Positions 8,618 to 16,916 of a stretch of 32,982 nt of DNA are shown here, in pieces. The position numbers and the translations under genes were made by a program. Position 1 is the stretch's first letter. Each line of letters opens with the position of its first letter. This DNA is from Deltaproteobacteria bacterium (lineage in GTDB: Bacteria > Desulfobacterota > Desulfobacteria > Desulfobacterales > JAHEIW01). The notes beneath the pieces are model-generated. The model did no database searches and had not been told where the DNA came from. It saw nothing but the letters and a program-made list of their open reading frames with translations. Location: assembly GCA_024639185.1 (NCBI GenBank), contig JAHEIW010000040.1, positions 1 through 32,982 of the forward strand. Direction: 5' to 3'.

Positions 8618-8704
8618 TTTAAGCCTCCTCAAATGTTCCGATTGGCTTGGTGTGGATGTAAGGACACTGCCCTTGAATTAGCGCTATTTTGAAAACAAAC
8701 CGCC

Positions 8705-8977
8705 TCAGTGGTTTTCCAGGATACGCGCGACCTTTCCGTTTTCGAATATGACAGTGAAAGATTGAGACGGACCAAAATCATACACCCACTGGTTTGCTTC
8801 CTGAGTATCGGGTTCACCGCAATTATCCCGAACATCAGCATCTGCATCCCCGATGTTCACCACGCCGCCGTCGCACATCATCGTTGACGTTTCTTCGGCC
8901 GCCAAAATAAAGCCAGGATTGCCCAAGGCCATGACCAGAAATATTAAACCAATAAGATAAGTGTTATTATTTTTCAT
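8705..8977 (-). CDS. DUF2845-like secreted protein (copy 2)
   Basis: The ATG at 8977 has a GGGAGG ribosome site. A signal peptide (ending LAAEE near residue 27) is followed by MMCDGGVVNIGDADADVRDNC and GEPD, then the strand pair QWVYDFGPSQSFTVIFENGKVARILEN. It shares C-D-G-G-x-V-x-x-G-D and C-G-E-P with the neighbouring copy at 8333-8617 but has a shorter loop between the CGEP and the WVY strand. It is predicted to be periplasmic. It probably arose with its neighbour by tandem duplication and diverged. No biochemical role is known for the family. Confidence 0.8.
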   Translation of the reverse strand: MKNNNTYLIGLIFLVMALGNPGFILAAEETSTMMCDGGVVNIGDADADVRDNCGEPDTQEANQWVYDFGPSQSFTVIFENGKVARILENH

Positions 8978-9040
8978 AGGAATTACCTCCCTTAGCAAAT
9001 AAAATTGAGTTACGCTTACAATTGAGCCTGAACCGTCTTC

Positions 9041-9110
9041 GTATGCCGTCGGTCAAGCAGGTAATGATTACCCCGACCCAGGCAGTACTCACCGACAATT
9101 GCTCGGACAC
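9041..9110 (-). pseudogene. Relic of a paralogue of the 616-residue gene
   Basis: These 70 bases align without gaps to 4073-4142 at 50 of 70 positions. Read on the minus strand they encode STAWVGVIITCLTDGI against NTAMVGVIITYLTQGI in the 616-residue protein (around residues 322-337). The similarity stops on both sides. There is no start, stop or ribosome site for a gene of its own, and it lies in the gap between the MBL hydrolase stop and the DUF2845 start. I read it as a leftover of a deleted second copy of the large gene. The alternative is a small conserved motif in an unrecognised short gene. Confidence 0.5.
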
Positions 9111-9129
9111 TTTTCGCGTCATTTTCGCG

Positions 9130-10398
9130 CTACTTTTTCTTCGGCATCGGCGGCGGAGTGTAGCCTTCCCACTTGCCACTCAGGATGTGCTTACCTGGCT
9201 GCTTTTTGTCCGTGCGCGGTGCCTTTTTGTACGCCTGCGTGACATCGGGCGGTAGAACATACTCATCTACTGTTGCCATGCGCACCTTGATGATTTTCTT
9301 GGTGACGTTGATGACCATCAGATCCCGCGCCAGCGCCAGCGGACCGTCATAGGTCTTGCGGACGCCATCCATGATCGCAGCGTTGTTCTCCGGTGATTGC
9401 ACCGAGTGGTAACCAACGGCCAGGCGCGGTTTGACTGCGGACATCACCTTGCCAAAGGCCTGGGGCTCGGAGTGGATTCTCGTCGATACATATGTCGCTT
9501 GCCCCAGATCCCATCCAAAATATGCCGCCAGAGTCTTTGGCGGAAGGAAACATTCGTGGGAGGCCACATCCGCATCGGTGGCGTACTTTATGTACCACTT
9601 GTTGGGATAGGTATCGCCGCCAAACACGTACTTGAGTCCGTTCCATTCAAGGCTGAAGCTCACCGAGCCATCCAGGCTGTGAATGGCCGGCCAGGATCGA
9701 ATGGTTACGCCATTCGCCTGGTAAACGATCTCATTTTCCTGTTTATAGTCGAACTCGTGCACCACGATTTGAGCTCCCTTATCAGGCAGCGCACCGGAAC
9801 GGGTGGCAAGGTCCCAGGCGTAACCTTTCTGCATGCCCTCCACAAAAGCCCTGGTCCCCAGGTCCGGTTTGGAACCGCTGGGGCCATAGATATGAATCGG
9901 TGTGTAGCGTCCGGACAGCCAGCCAGCGATGTGAAGTCCCATGAAGTCGCCCACGTGGTCTACATGCAAATGACTGGCAAAGACCTTGTCGAGTTTCGAA
10001 AAGTCAGGCCGCAGAGAGAACAGGTTTGCCAACGCGCCTGATCCGATGTCAAACAAGAACTTGTCCCCATTGCCCAACTCAACGAGGTACGAGATGGATA
10101 CGGCCGCCCGGGTCTGGTTTGGCATGCCGGTACCGAGGGCGGTGATCCGCATTTCATCGGCACCGAGCAGCTCGGTGTTGGGAAAATAACTGGCGGGGTA
10201 CTGGCCATTGACGATCGCCACGGGTTTGCGACCCAGCGGAGTATTGTCATTGGTCTGTACAGTCTCCTGGGCCCGGGCCTGTTTTATGATCTCAAAGCCG
10301 CTTCCTGTCCGGGCGGCATGCTGACCCACCAGGTGAATGCCCATTGCAAAAAAGATAATGATTGACGCAATCCCTAAAAATTTGAGTTTTACTTTCAT
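9130..10398 (-). CDS. Secreted metallo-beta-lactamase-fold hydrolase
   Basis: A 422-residue protein with an N-terminal membrane/signal segment (about 7-25), so it probably acts in the periplasm. The MBL metal motif is present as HLHVDH (H143, H145, D147, H148), preceded by the strand-turn FLFDIGSGALANL. Later metal-site elements follow, such as FGGDTYPN and the GYHSV stretch. The length and the N-terminal 'ITALGTGMPNQTRAAVSISYLVEL' resemble the arylsulfatase/AtsA-like and GntH-type branch of the superfamily. The substrate cannot be told from sequence. The C-terminus is lysine- and proline-rich (TPPPMPKKK). A GGAGAG site precedes the ATG. A Tat-exported protein gene lies upstream, separated by 183 bp. 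Confidence 0.85.
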   Translation of the reverse strand: MKVKLKFLGIASIIIFFAMGIHLVGQHAARTGSGFEIIKQARAQETVQTNDNTPLGRKPVAIVNGQYPASYFPNTELLGADEMRITALGTGMPNQTRAAVSISYLVELGNGDKFLFDIGSGALANLFSLRPDFSKLDKVFASHLHVDHVGDFMGLHIAGWLSGRYTPIHIYGPSGSKPDLGTRAFVEGMQKGYAWDLATRSGALPDKGAQIVVHEFDYKQENEIVYQANGVTIRSWPAIHSLDGSVSFSLEWNGLKYVFGGDTYPNKWYIKYATDADVASHECFLPPKTLAAYFGWDLGQATYVSTRIHSEPQAFGKVMSAVKPRLAVGYHSVQSPENNAAIMDGVRKTYDGPLALARDLMVINVTKKIIKVRMATVDEYVLPPDVTQAYKKAPRTDKKQPGKHILSGKWEGYTPPPMPKKK

Positions 10399-10581
10399 AT
10401 GATACGCTCTCCTTTCAATACATTACGAGTAACGAAAATATGCATCGGATCAATCGATTTCAAACTGATCAACGATAAGCCGGTTCGAGTCGGTTGTTCG
10501 CACCGGGCAATTGCAGGGAAAAATAATGTCCCTCTGACCCCGCTGCCGAGTGAAAATAGGAAGCGGTGCGGGCTTTTGATG

Positions 10582-11157
10582 CTATCGCACAACGTGTCTC
10601 ACACGACGCCGGTGTCGCCGGTGTGCCCCGGCAACGGAAGTGGGCGAGGCCGGCATGCCGATGGGATCGATGAACAATGAAACCGGCCCGGAGGGTATCG
10701 GCTCATCCTCTTCCAACACATCGATGTTGTAAACCAGAGCACCTCCTGCCAGTCGTGGATTTTTTAGTACAACCACGATATCGACAATTTTATCTTCTGC
10801 AAAAATCGACAAAGCCGCATTAGGCGGATCAGCGTGAAAGCTCTCTTTGCTTTTGCCTTCCTTCCATTCCTGCACGAAGTCGGCGGTGGTCATGTGGCCT
10901 GCGAGCCGTTTAGGCCGGTCTGAAAAAAAGAGTGTCGTCGGGCTGACGCCGATAAGAGTCAGACGGCCTTTTCCCATAGCCACATCATGTGCGGTTTGGA
11001 CAAACAGCATCTGCACGTCTTCTTGTTTGTCTCGGGCCTGAACGATGCCGGTACCCAGCAACGCTGTACCGGCTGCGGCGGCTGCACTTTTCAAAAAGCG
11101 TCGCCGGTTCGTTTTAATTGCGTAAGATTGATGGATTTTTGATTTATTTTCGTGCAT
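10582..11157 (-). CDS. Tat-exported protein of unknown function
   Basis: The N-terminus holds a twin-arginine signal, KTNRRRFLKSAAAAAGTALL (about residues 16-35), with cleavage likely near VQA-RD. The mature portion has two short domains: one with a 'MLFVQTAHDVAMGKGRLTL' start and an SPTTLFFSDRP motif, and a second, mostly strands, ending VSLFIDPIGMP. The last 20 residues switch to a run of arginine and histidine (AHRRHRRRVRHVV) that looks unlike the rest. This could be an out-of-frame end after a small deletion, or a real basic tail. Tat export suggests a folded or cofactor-bearing protein. No family assigned. The gene upstream is the STAS gene (45 bp gap). Confidence 0.75.
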   Translation of the reverse strand: MHENKSKIHQSYAIKTNRRRFLKSAAAAAGTALLGTGIVQARDKQEDVQMLFVQTAHDVAMGKGRLTLIGVSPTTLFFSDRPKRLAGHMTTADFVQEWKEGKSKESFHADPPNAALSIFAEDKIVDIVVVLKNPRLAGGALVYNIDVLEEDEPIPSGPVSLFIDPIGMPASPTSVAGAHRRHRRRVRHVVR

Positions 11158-11202
11158 GATATCGTTTCCTCCCAGAATTTTTGAGATAAAAATTGTCCAA
11201 TT

Positions 11203-11565
11203 CTAAGTTTGTATGCGGTTACAACAGATATATCCCAGTTGTTTGATGCCTGACTCAACAGTGTCTGTGATGGGTATCAAGGCGTTAAGACCACTGACCT
11301 CAAAAGTCTCTTTAACAAAATGAGTCAGCGAACAGAGGACGAATTTGCCATGCTTGCGCTTTAATTCTTTGGCCGCACCCAGAATGACTTTAATGCCGCC
11401 ACTGCTGAGATATTCAAGTGCACTGAAATCAAAAATTATCCGCAAACAATCCTTTTTTAATGTTTCCTTAATGATTTTATCAGCGAGGGGAGCTGTGGTT
11501 GAATCTATGCGCCCATTTACCTTTATAATCGAGATTTCGCCTGCCTTCACAAGATTGATGTCCAT
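11203..11565 (-). CDS. STAS-domain protein (anti-sigma factor antagonist type)
   Basis: A 120-residue protein that is a single STAS domain. Strand EISIIKVNGRIDSTTAPLAD leads into helix 1, and the signature loop is DFSALEYLSSGGIKVIL, where the serine pair occupies the phosphorylation position of SpoIIAA/RsbV proteins. It then continues through VLCSLTHFVKETFEVSGLNALI. Such proteins bind an anti-sigma/kinase partner and are released or captured by phosphorylation. No RsbW-type kinase is encoded in the window. The start overlaps the end of the receiver gene upstream by 19 bp, so the two are made together, and phosphorelay input to a partner-switch is a plausible role. Confidence 0.88.
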   Translation of the reverse strand: MDINLVKAGEISIIKVNGRIDSTTAPLADKIIKETLKKDCLRIIFDFSALEYLSSGGIKVILGAAKELKRKHGKFVLCSLTHFVKETFEVSGLNALIPITDTVESGIKQLGYICCNRIQT

Positions 11566-11978
11566 TTTGAATTATCCTTGCCTATGAGTTGTTTTTTCGA
11601 TAATGACTTTCTGCTCAATGCGCGTTGAACAGCCTCCAGCAGGATTGCTTCTTCAAAAGGTTTTTTTAAAAAGTCGATTGCACCTGCTTGCAATGCCATG
11701 CGCTGTACTGGAATATCTTCATGGGCGCTAATGAAAATAACCGGCATATCCGAACCGGAATTGATTAGGTATTTTTGCAGTTCAAGGCCGCTCATTCCCG
11801 GCATGCGCACATCGAGAATCAGCACACCGTCGGTGTGACTGTGCCCTGAATCGACGAACTCATTTGCAGAATCAAATGTTTTTGCATTGAATCCGGCAAC
11901 TTTAATTAACCGCTTCAATGCTTTGCGAATGGACGCATCGTCATCGACAATAAATATGGTACATTCCTTCTGATCCAA
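11547..11978 (-). CDS. Stand-alone response-regulator receiver domain
   Basis: A receiver domain with all key residues: acidic pocket VDDDASIRKAL, phospho-acceptor in LILDVRMPGMSG, switch residue FISAHED, and lysine in FLKKPFEEA. There is no output domain; the chain ends about 20 residues after the last helix. I place the start at the TTG at 11978 (LDQKECTIFIVDDD) because a GGAG site lies five bases upstream and the receiver starts right there. The open frame continues to 12113/12116, but that extension (PGSLRTFEPPGLPAFELSAT) does not look like protein sequence. The sequence is closest to FixJ/NarL-type receivers, like the one at 13021-13638. It overlaps the STAS gene by 19 bp. Confidence 0.85.
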   Translation of the reverse strand: MDQKECTIFIVDDDASIRKALKRLIKVAGFNAKTFDSANEFVDSGHSHTDGVLILDVRMPGMSGLELQKYLINSGSDMPVIFISAHEDIPVQRMALQAGAIDFLKKPFEEAILLEAVQRALSRKSLSKKQLIGKDNSKWTSIL

Positions 11979-12241
11979 GGGGGCTCCAGTAGATGATTTG
12001 TTTTTATGAAATCTGATGTTCAGATGTCCGGCAAGATAGCTCGTCGCTGATAGCTCAAAGGCCGGAAGACCAGGAGGCTCGAAAGTTCGTAAACTTCCTG
12101 GCAACAAAGCCATCAAACCTTTCGGCTTTCCAGTTTTATGACCTCCCAGTCTTTAAACCATACTTTAATGAAAACGCATTAGCACTCAAAGTATCGATCC
12201 ACATTGTGCAGTATACCTGCAGAACACAACAGCACTAATAT

Positions 12242-12832
12242 TTAGTTCAGGTCTTTGTCCTTGTAGTATTTGGCGCCTGTAATGCTCACACCGACGATGG
12301 CACCCGTATCGCTGAGCTGATACATTTTGACACCATTTCTGAAAGCCACCGCACCGGCGCCACCGGCGCCCGCTCCCTTGTCGTCTTTAGCTGCTGCCAG
12401 GGCATCGGCCCCGAATTCCCAGCCGGACGTCACGAATGAATTGAACACATCCTGATTTTCAAAGATAAAAACGACTCGAAACTTTTGGCCTCCCAAACCC
12501 AGGCCGGGCTGGAGCTCCACCATCTTCATGAAAGTCTCTTGCCGGGTGGCATTGTTGACGGCCACGCCTTTACCCTTGGCAGCCCCCATGAACATAACCT
12601 TGAAACCAAAATCGCTGAATACCGCAGAGCCCGCTGCACCGGCCACTGCAGCTTTGGCGGCAGGTTCATTTTGAAATAACTCACCAAGGGTTTTCTGAGA
12701 CATGGCGCGTACCTCTTCCCGCGCGGCATCCTTTTCGGACTTTGTCTTCGCCGAACTGCCGGCACATCCGAGAATTAAAACGGAAGCCAGAAAACCGATC
12801 GCAACACAGGTTAACATTATTTTCGTCTGCAT
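12242..12832 (-). CDS. SYLF/YSC84-type lipoprotein
   Basis: A 196-residue protein with a lipoprotein signal (lipobox LILGC, acylated cysteine near residue 23) and a short linker rich in lysine and glutamate. The body is a SYLF (YSC84-like) domain, marked by KAAVAGAAGSAVFSDFGFKV, the glycine-rich GAAKGKGVAVNN, QPGLGLGGQKFRVVFIFEN, and TGAIVGVSITGAKYYKDKDLN. Eukaryotic SYLF domains bind phosphoinositides. Bacterial members are envelope proteins of unclear role. Spacing to both neighbours (about 190-260 bp) suggests its own promoter. Confidence 0.85.
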   Translation of the reverse strand: MQTKIMLTCVAIGFLASVLILGCAGSSAKTKSEKDAAREEVRAMSQKTLGELFQNEPAAKAAVAGAAGSAVFSDFGFKVMFMGAAKGKGVAVNNATRQETFMKMVELQPGLGLGGQKFRVVFIFENQDVFNSFVTSGWEFGADALAAAKDDKGAGAGGAGAVAFRNGVKMYQLSDTGAIVGVSITGAKYYKDKDLN

Positions 12833-13020
12833 GATTCCTCCTTCTCCATTGAATAAGGTGTTTGTTTTTGGTGATTTTCAGCAAAGACTGTAATGTTTAG
12901 GAATTAAGCGGTCAATTGGACCTTAACCCATAGGATATGGGACTTTGGTCTAATAGGGGAGGATTGAAGCGGTTTCAGAAATTCAGAAGAGAGCACAAAA
13001 ATGGTTTTATTTTCGATTTG

Positions 13021-13638
13021 TTAGGGGTATACGTCTGCCTTCTCGGCCATGCGGGCCAGAGCCGCTAGGGATTCGGCCTGCATTTTTTGCATCACCCTGG
13101 CGCGGTGCACCTTGATGGTTTTCTCGCTGATGCCCATTTCAAAGGCAATCTGCTTGTTCAACATACCGGTGACCACCAGAGAAAATACTTCGCGCTCCCT
13201 TGGTGTCAGGGATTCTATCCGTTTCTGTATCTGGTTTAATTCAGTCTGCGCCTGCCGGAGCGATTTATTTTTTAGAATGGCAAGGTGTACGGCATCCAGC
13301 AGGGCCTGTTCATCGAAAGGTTTTTCAAGAAAATCCACGGCTCCGGCTTTCAGCGCCTGAACGCTCATGGGAATGTTGCCGTGACCGCTAATAAAAACAA
13401 TGGATACCGTCCGTTGTGCTTTGGTAAGCTCCGCTTGCAGGTCAAGACCACTCAAACCGGGCATTCTGATGTCCAGAACCAGGCAGGCCGGACCATCATA
13501 GGGATCGCATTTTAGAAAATCATTTGCAGAAGAAAAAGTTTTAACCTTTAAGCCCACCGATGTGATCAGCCTTGTCAGCGATTTGCGCACGGAGTCATCG
13601 TCATCCACGATGAAGACTATGGGTTCAGTCTCTGTCAT
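13021..13638 (-). CDS. FixJ-type response regulator (receiver + LuxR HTH)
   Basis: A 205-residue two-domain regulator. The receiver (about 6-118) has VDDDDSVRKSL, phospho-acceptor aspartate in LVLDIRMPG, and the conserved lysine in FLEKPFDEQ. The C-terminal LuxR-type helix-turn-helix is ESLTPREREVFSLVVTGMLN followed by KQIAFEMGISEKTIKVHRAR. It is the probable partner of the sensor kinase encoded 120 bp upstream (13759-16590): same strand, kinase first, and both of the FixL/FixJ class. The output should be DNA binding and transcription activation. A ribosome site AAGGAAC precedes the ATG. Confidence 0.92.
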   Translation of the reverse strand: MTETEPIVFIVDDDDSVRKSLTRLITSVGLKVKTFSSANDFLKCDPYDGPACLVLDIRMPGLSGLDLQAELTKAQRTVSIVFISGHGNIPMSVQALKAGAVDFLEKPFDEQALLDAVHLAILKNKSLRQAQTELNQIQKRIESLTPREREVFSLVVTGMLNKQIAFEMGISEKTIKVHRARVMQKMQAESLAALARMAEKADVYP

Positions 13639-13758
13639 GCGTGTTCCTTGATTTTAAGTCATTGTTCTCGCCATATATCGTAGTCGTGCTTGTACTCGTT
13701 CGTGTCCTCAACAAGTTCCGAGAATTATTTATTTTTCGATTACGAGTACGAGGATAAA

Positions 13759-16590
13759 TTAATCCCGGCTAACCGGTACCGTAAAAGAAATTGTTGCGCC
13801 CTTATCCGGATTGTTTTCAGCCCACAACCGACCGCCATGAGCCTCGATAATCGAACGGCAAATAGACAGACCCATACCCATGCCTTCGGTTTTGGTCGTA
13901 TAGAAGGCTTCAAAAATGCCGTCGATATGAGTTTCATCGATTCCGGTACCCTGGTCTCGCACGGATACCCTCACGGTATTATCATCATGCTTCGCAGTCA
14001 ATATTCGTAATTCCCGTGATTGAGAGTCGATGGTTTCCATAGCTTCAGCACCGTTGAGAATAAGATTCAATGCCACCTGCTCGAGATGAATGGCATCCCC
14101 GTGGACGGGTGGAATATTATCCGCCAGATCCAGAACCAGTGTCGCATCTTTAGTAAACGCTTCTCGGTCTGCAAGACCGGCCACACCACGAAGGACTATG
14201 TTGAGGTCCAGTGATGTGAATTCCAGCTCTTTTTTCTGCATTAAGGCCCGCAGCTGTTTAATCATATTGGCGGCACGCTTGTTGTCATGAATGATATCAT
14301 TTAAAATCTCGTTTACTTCATCCACATCGATCCCGTCACCGGCAAGAAATCTGCGGGCCGTCTGGGCATTACTGAGAATTGCGGTCAACGGCTGATTGAG
14401 TTCATGGGCCAGTGAGGCACTGAGTTCTCCCATGGTTGCAATGCGTGAAATATGGGTCAGCTCTGCTCGATGTCTTTTGGCATCGAGCTCTGCCTGTTTG
14501 CGAACGCTAATGTCGCGGTTACTGGCACGAAGGCCGAGGAGGGTCCCTTGAGAGTCTGTTACGGGCTGACACACATGTTCGATCCAACGAATCTCACCGT
14601 CTTTTCTCTGAATCCGGAATTGAATCTCTCCGGGTTTTAACTTCTCCTCGGACCTGAGAGAATGTGCATACCAACTCTTTTTATCCTCAGGCACAATGAT
14701 CTCGCGAAAGAGCGCCGGGTTTTCTTTGAAATCCTGTACACTATAACCGCTGATGCGTTTGCAGGATGGTGAGACGTATTCCAGGGTGCCATCCATGTTG
14801 GACCAGTACTCCCAGTCATATGTGTAATCAGCCACCGTTCGATATTTCAGCTCATTGGCCTTGGCCCGCTCTTCTGAATATTTGCGTTCGAGGGCATTTG
14901 CAAAGATTTCTCCGATCAGTCGCAAACGATCCAAATCTTCCTGTAGCCATTTCCGTTCATTTCGGATGGCATCCAAACCAATGGCACATAGCTGTGCATT
15001 CTCCACCTGTATGGGAAGGATAAGAAATGACTGGATTCCGATTTTAAGACAATATTTGTGTTCGCTGCGCGCGGCCTCACCGGGCAGCTGTGCCACATCG
15101 GAAATAATAATATCTTTACCTTTGATCAGATTTTCGTAAAGCCACGGGAAAATATCTCTGACAATTGCTCCGCGGACGGTTTGCTCTTTCTCAATCCCTT
15201 CAGCCTCCCAGAGATGTGTAATTTGGAACTTGGTTTTATCCCAATTGAATCGAAACAGGTAACCGCGATCCGCTTTCATAAAAGCCCCCACCCGGGACAG
15301 ACTATCGAAAATTTTCGAATCGGCCATCATCGGCGAAATGCGTGTGAATTCTGATGAAAGCTCAGAAAGCATTTGCTCAAAAATCAAGCGATCCTTAAGA
15401 GTATGCTCTGCCCGGAGGCGGATTTGTCTTTGATGTAATAAATAAATTATGATCAGTGTTTGCAATAAGATGAGTGTGATGGCAGCAAAAATTTGACCTT
15501 TGTAACGGTTCCAAACGGTGACTACTTTAAACTCTACAATACTATCCTGCGGCAGCCTGTCCTCGGGGATGGACCAGCGCCGGAGCTGACGCCAGTCGAA
15601 TTTGAGTTGGTAATTGCTTATGTGCACTATCGGTTGATTCGACGGTTTTGCTCCCTTTAAAACGTTCAGCCCCAGCTCCGCAACAGCTTTGCCATTTGAT
15701 TCAACATCGCTTAAATAGCCGCCGACCATACCGTAGCCAAAATGATGACTCTGGAAGCTGTATATGGGGGCATTGGAGGCAGGTGATATCAGGGAAAGGG
15801 CTTCTACTGCAGTAAATTCGTTTCCGTCACCATCTTTTAAAAGCATAATGAAGATAACGACGGTATCAGGCGGCAGATTTGCTACTTTCTTCTGGATCCC
15901 TGCCATCGGAAGGCCGACCAGATCAATAAATGTAATCCGCTTTTCGTAAGTGCGATAAATTTTCCGGGCTTCCCGAAGGCTTTGACGGCTGACAAAATCC
16001 ACACCTGCCACAATCGCCACATGGCGGGTGTTAGGATGCAAAGTGAGCGCCAAATCGAGTGTTTCTTTATAGCTTGTGCTGTTGGTAATACCGTAGATAT
16101 TTGATCCGAGTTTTCGGTTTTCGACAGATTGCCTATCAATTCCTCCGAAAACAATGGGAATGTCCTGAAAAAGGTCCGATCCAGATTTTATTGCAAAATC
16201 CAAAGCCGCACTATAAATCGCAATGATGAGGTCCGGTTTTTCTTTTGAATACTTGTAATGATATAAATCTACCAACAACTTTTTGTAGTGATGATCCTGA
16301 ATGCGATGATGATAAAGGTGTTCAATATCGGTTTTAACTGGCGGGACTGAACTGGCATCGAAAACCGATCGGATCCCTTTGTCCCATAAGTCGGCGACAG
16401 GTACGGTGGGGCTGTAACTGGTCAGTACAAGAACATTCTTCTGCTCAATCTCTTGTTGGGCACACAGTGAGGAAGAAAAAATAAGCAGAACAATTACAAA
16501 CCAGAAAAACATTTTTACTATTTGTAGGCGGTTATAGTTTGATTCATTAAATTCGTCCATGGCAGCGATTTTGTTAGGAAGCTCACACAT
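13759..16590 (-). CDS. Sensor histidine kinase with substrate-binding-protein-like periplasmic domain
   Basis: A 943-residue membrane kinase. A signal-anchor lies near 27-44, then an ABC_sub_bind-like periplasmic domain (about 50-335; NVLVLTSYSPT, KPDLIIAIYSAALDFA, DIPIVFGGID, GITNSTSYKETLDLAL). A second membrane helix lies near 372-392. A GAF-like region spans about 420-585 and a PAS/PAC domain about 595-715 (YDWEYWSNMDGTLEYVSPSC, EIRWIEHVCQPVTD). The HisKA domain carries the phospho-accepting H729 in SLAHELNQPLTAILSNAQ. The ATPase domain has N-box LNLILNGAEAM, G1 RDQGTGID and G2 GMGMGLSICRSI. Kinase and receiver partner (13021-13638) resemble FixL/FixJ. The sensor half implies recognition of a small periplasmic solute. 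Starts at 16560 or 16512 are also possible, because no candidate has a clear ribosome site. Confidence 0.92.
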   Translation of the reverse strand: MCELPNKIAAMDEFNESNYNRLQIVKMFFWFVIVLLIFSSSLCAQQEIEQKNVLVLTSYSPTVPVADLWDKGIRSVFDASSVPPVKTDIEHLYHHRIQDHHYKKLLVDLYHYKYSKEKPDLIIAIYSAALDFAIKSGSDLFQDIPIVFGGIDRQSVENRKLGSNIYGITNSTSYKETLDLALTLHPNTRHVAIVAGVDFVSRQSLREARKIYRTYEKRITFIDLVGLPMAGIQKKVANLPPDTVVIFIMLLKDGDGNEFTAVEALSLISPASNAPIYSFQSHHFGYGMVGGYLSDVESNGKAVAELGLNVLKGAKPSNQPIVHISNYQLKFDWRQLRRWSIPEDRLPQDSIVEFKVVTVWNRYKGQIFAAITLILLQTLIIIYLLHQRQIRLRAEHTLKDRLIFEQMLSELSSEFTRISPMMADSKIFDSLSRVGAFMKADRGYLFRFNWDKTKFQITHLWEAEGIEKEQTVRGAIVRDIFPWLYENLIKGKDIIISDVAQLPGEAARSEHKYCLKIGIQSFLILPIQVENAQLCAIGLDAIRNERKWLQEDLDRLRLIGEIFANALERKYSEERAKANELKYRTVADYTYDWEYWSNMDGTLEYVSPSCKRISGYSVQDFKENPALFREIIVPEDKKSWYAHSLRSEEKLKPGEIQFRIQRKDGEIRWIEHVCQPVTDSQGTLLGLRASNRDISVRKQAELDAKRHRAELTHISRIATMGELSASLAHELNQPLTAILSNAQTARRFLAGDGIDVDEVNEILNDIIHDNKRAANMIKQLRALMQKKELEFTSLDLNIVLRGVAGLADREAFTKDATLVLDLADNIPPVHGDAIHLEQVALNLILNGAEAMETIDSQSRELRILTAKHDDNTVRVSVRDQGTGIDETHIDGIFEAFYTTKTEGMGMGLSICRSIIEAHGGRLWAENNPDKGATISFTVPVSRD

Positions 16591-16858
16591 AAGCTATAGC
16601 CTGTGTTTGAAATTCAAAGTCAGAACCTATGAGAAAAGCCCTAATTCTAAAAGAGTCCGATAGCATAATGCATACTCAAAACTCCAGTATTTTGCAATGG
16701 TTTGAATTGTATAAAGCGTGCCTGATGGTAAAATTTGGAAGGACGCAATATTTGCTATTTTGCTTAATGTAATATAGCGGTTTGGGATTTTGTGGATATG
16801 ATTAAATAAGCTGAAAAACTCTCTAACCAATAAACCAAAACCGATGCCCAAAATAGTA
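16591..16858. other. AT-rich spacer without a supported gene
   Basis: The gap upstream of the sensor kinase contains a minus-strand open frame (16627-16851) of 74 codons, but it has no ribosome site, no recognisable domain and an AT-rich composition. I see no convincing promoter either. It borders the hairpin element at 16859 and probably carries the kinase promoter. Confidence 0.4.
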
Positions 16859-16916
16859 GATCACGCTCCCCGCTTAAAGGCGGGATTTCACATCTGATCT
16901 TATTAGATGTGTGATC
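16859..16916 (-). repeat. Nested-hairpin element, possibly an IS200/IS605-type right end
   Basis: An outer inverted repeat GATCAC (16859-16864) / GTGATC (16911-16916) encloses two hairpins: CCCCGCTT-AAAG-GCGGG at 16868-16884 and CACATCT...AGATGTG at 16889-16912. Read on the minus strand, 'GAAATCCCGCCTTTAAGCGG' followed by GGAG resembles the subterminal hairpin at right ends of IS200/IS605 elements. No transposase is near, so it would be a remnant or a non-autonomous end. It shares CCCCGCTT-N4-GCGGGATTTCACATC with the element at 24674-24876. Confidence 0.45.

Noticed and set aside
9397..10041. Long plus-strand frame opposite the MBL hydrolase gene
   Set aside because: It lies wholly antisense to a clear gene whose motifs are intact, a common mirror effect of codon bias.
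10399..10680. Plus-strand frame across the gap before the Tat gene
   Set aside because: No ribosome site and it overlaps the 3' end of the Tat gene.
16627..16851. Minus-strand frame of 74 codons upstream of the sensor kinase
   Set aside because: AT-rich, no ribosome site, no domain; likely chance.
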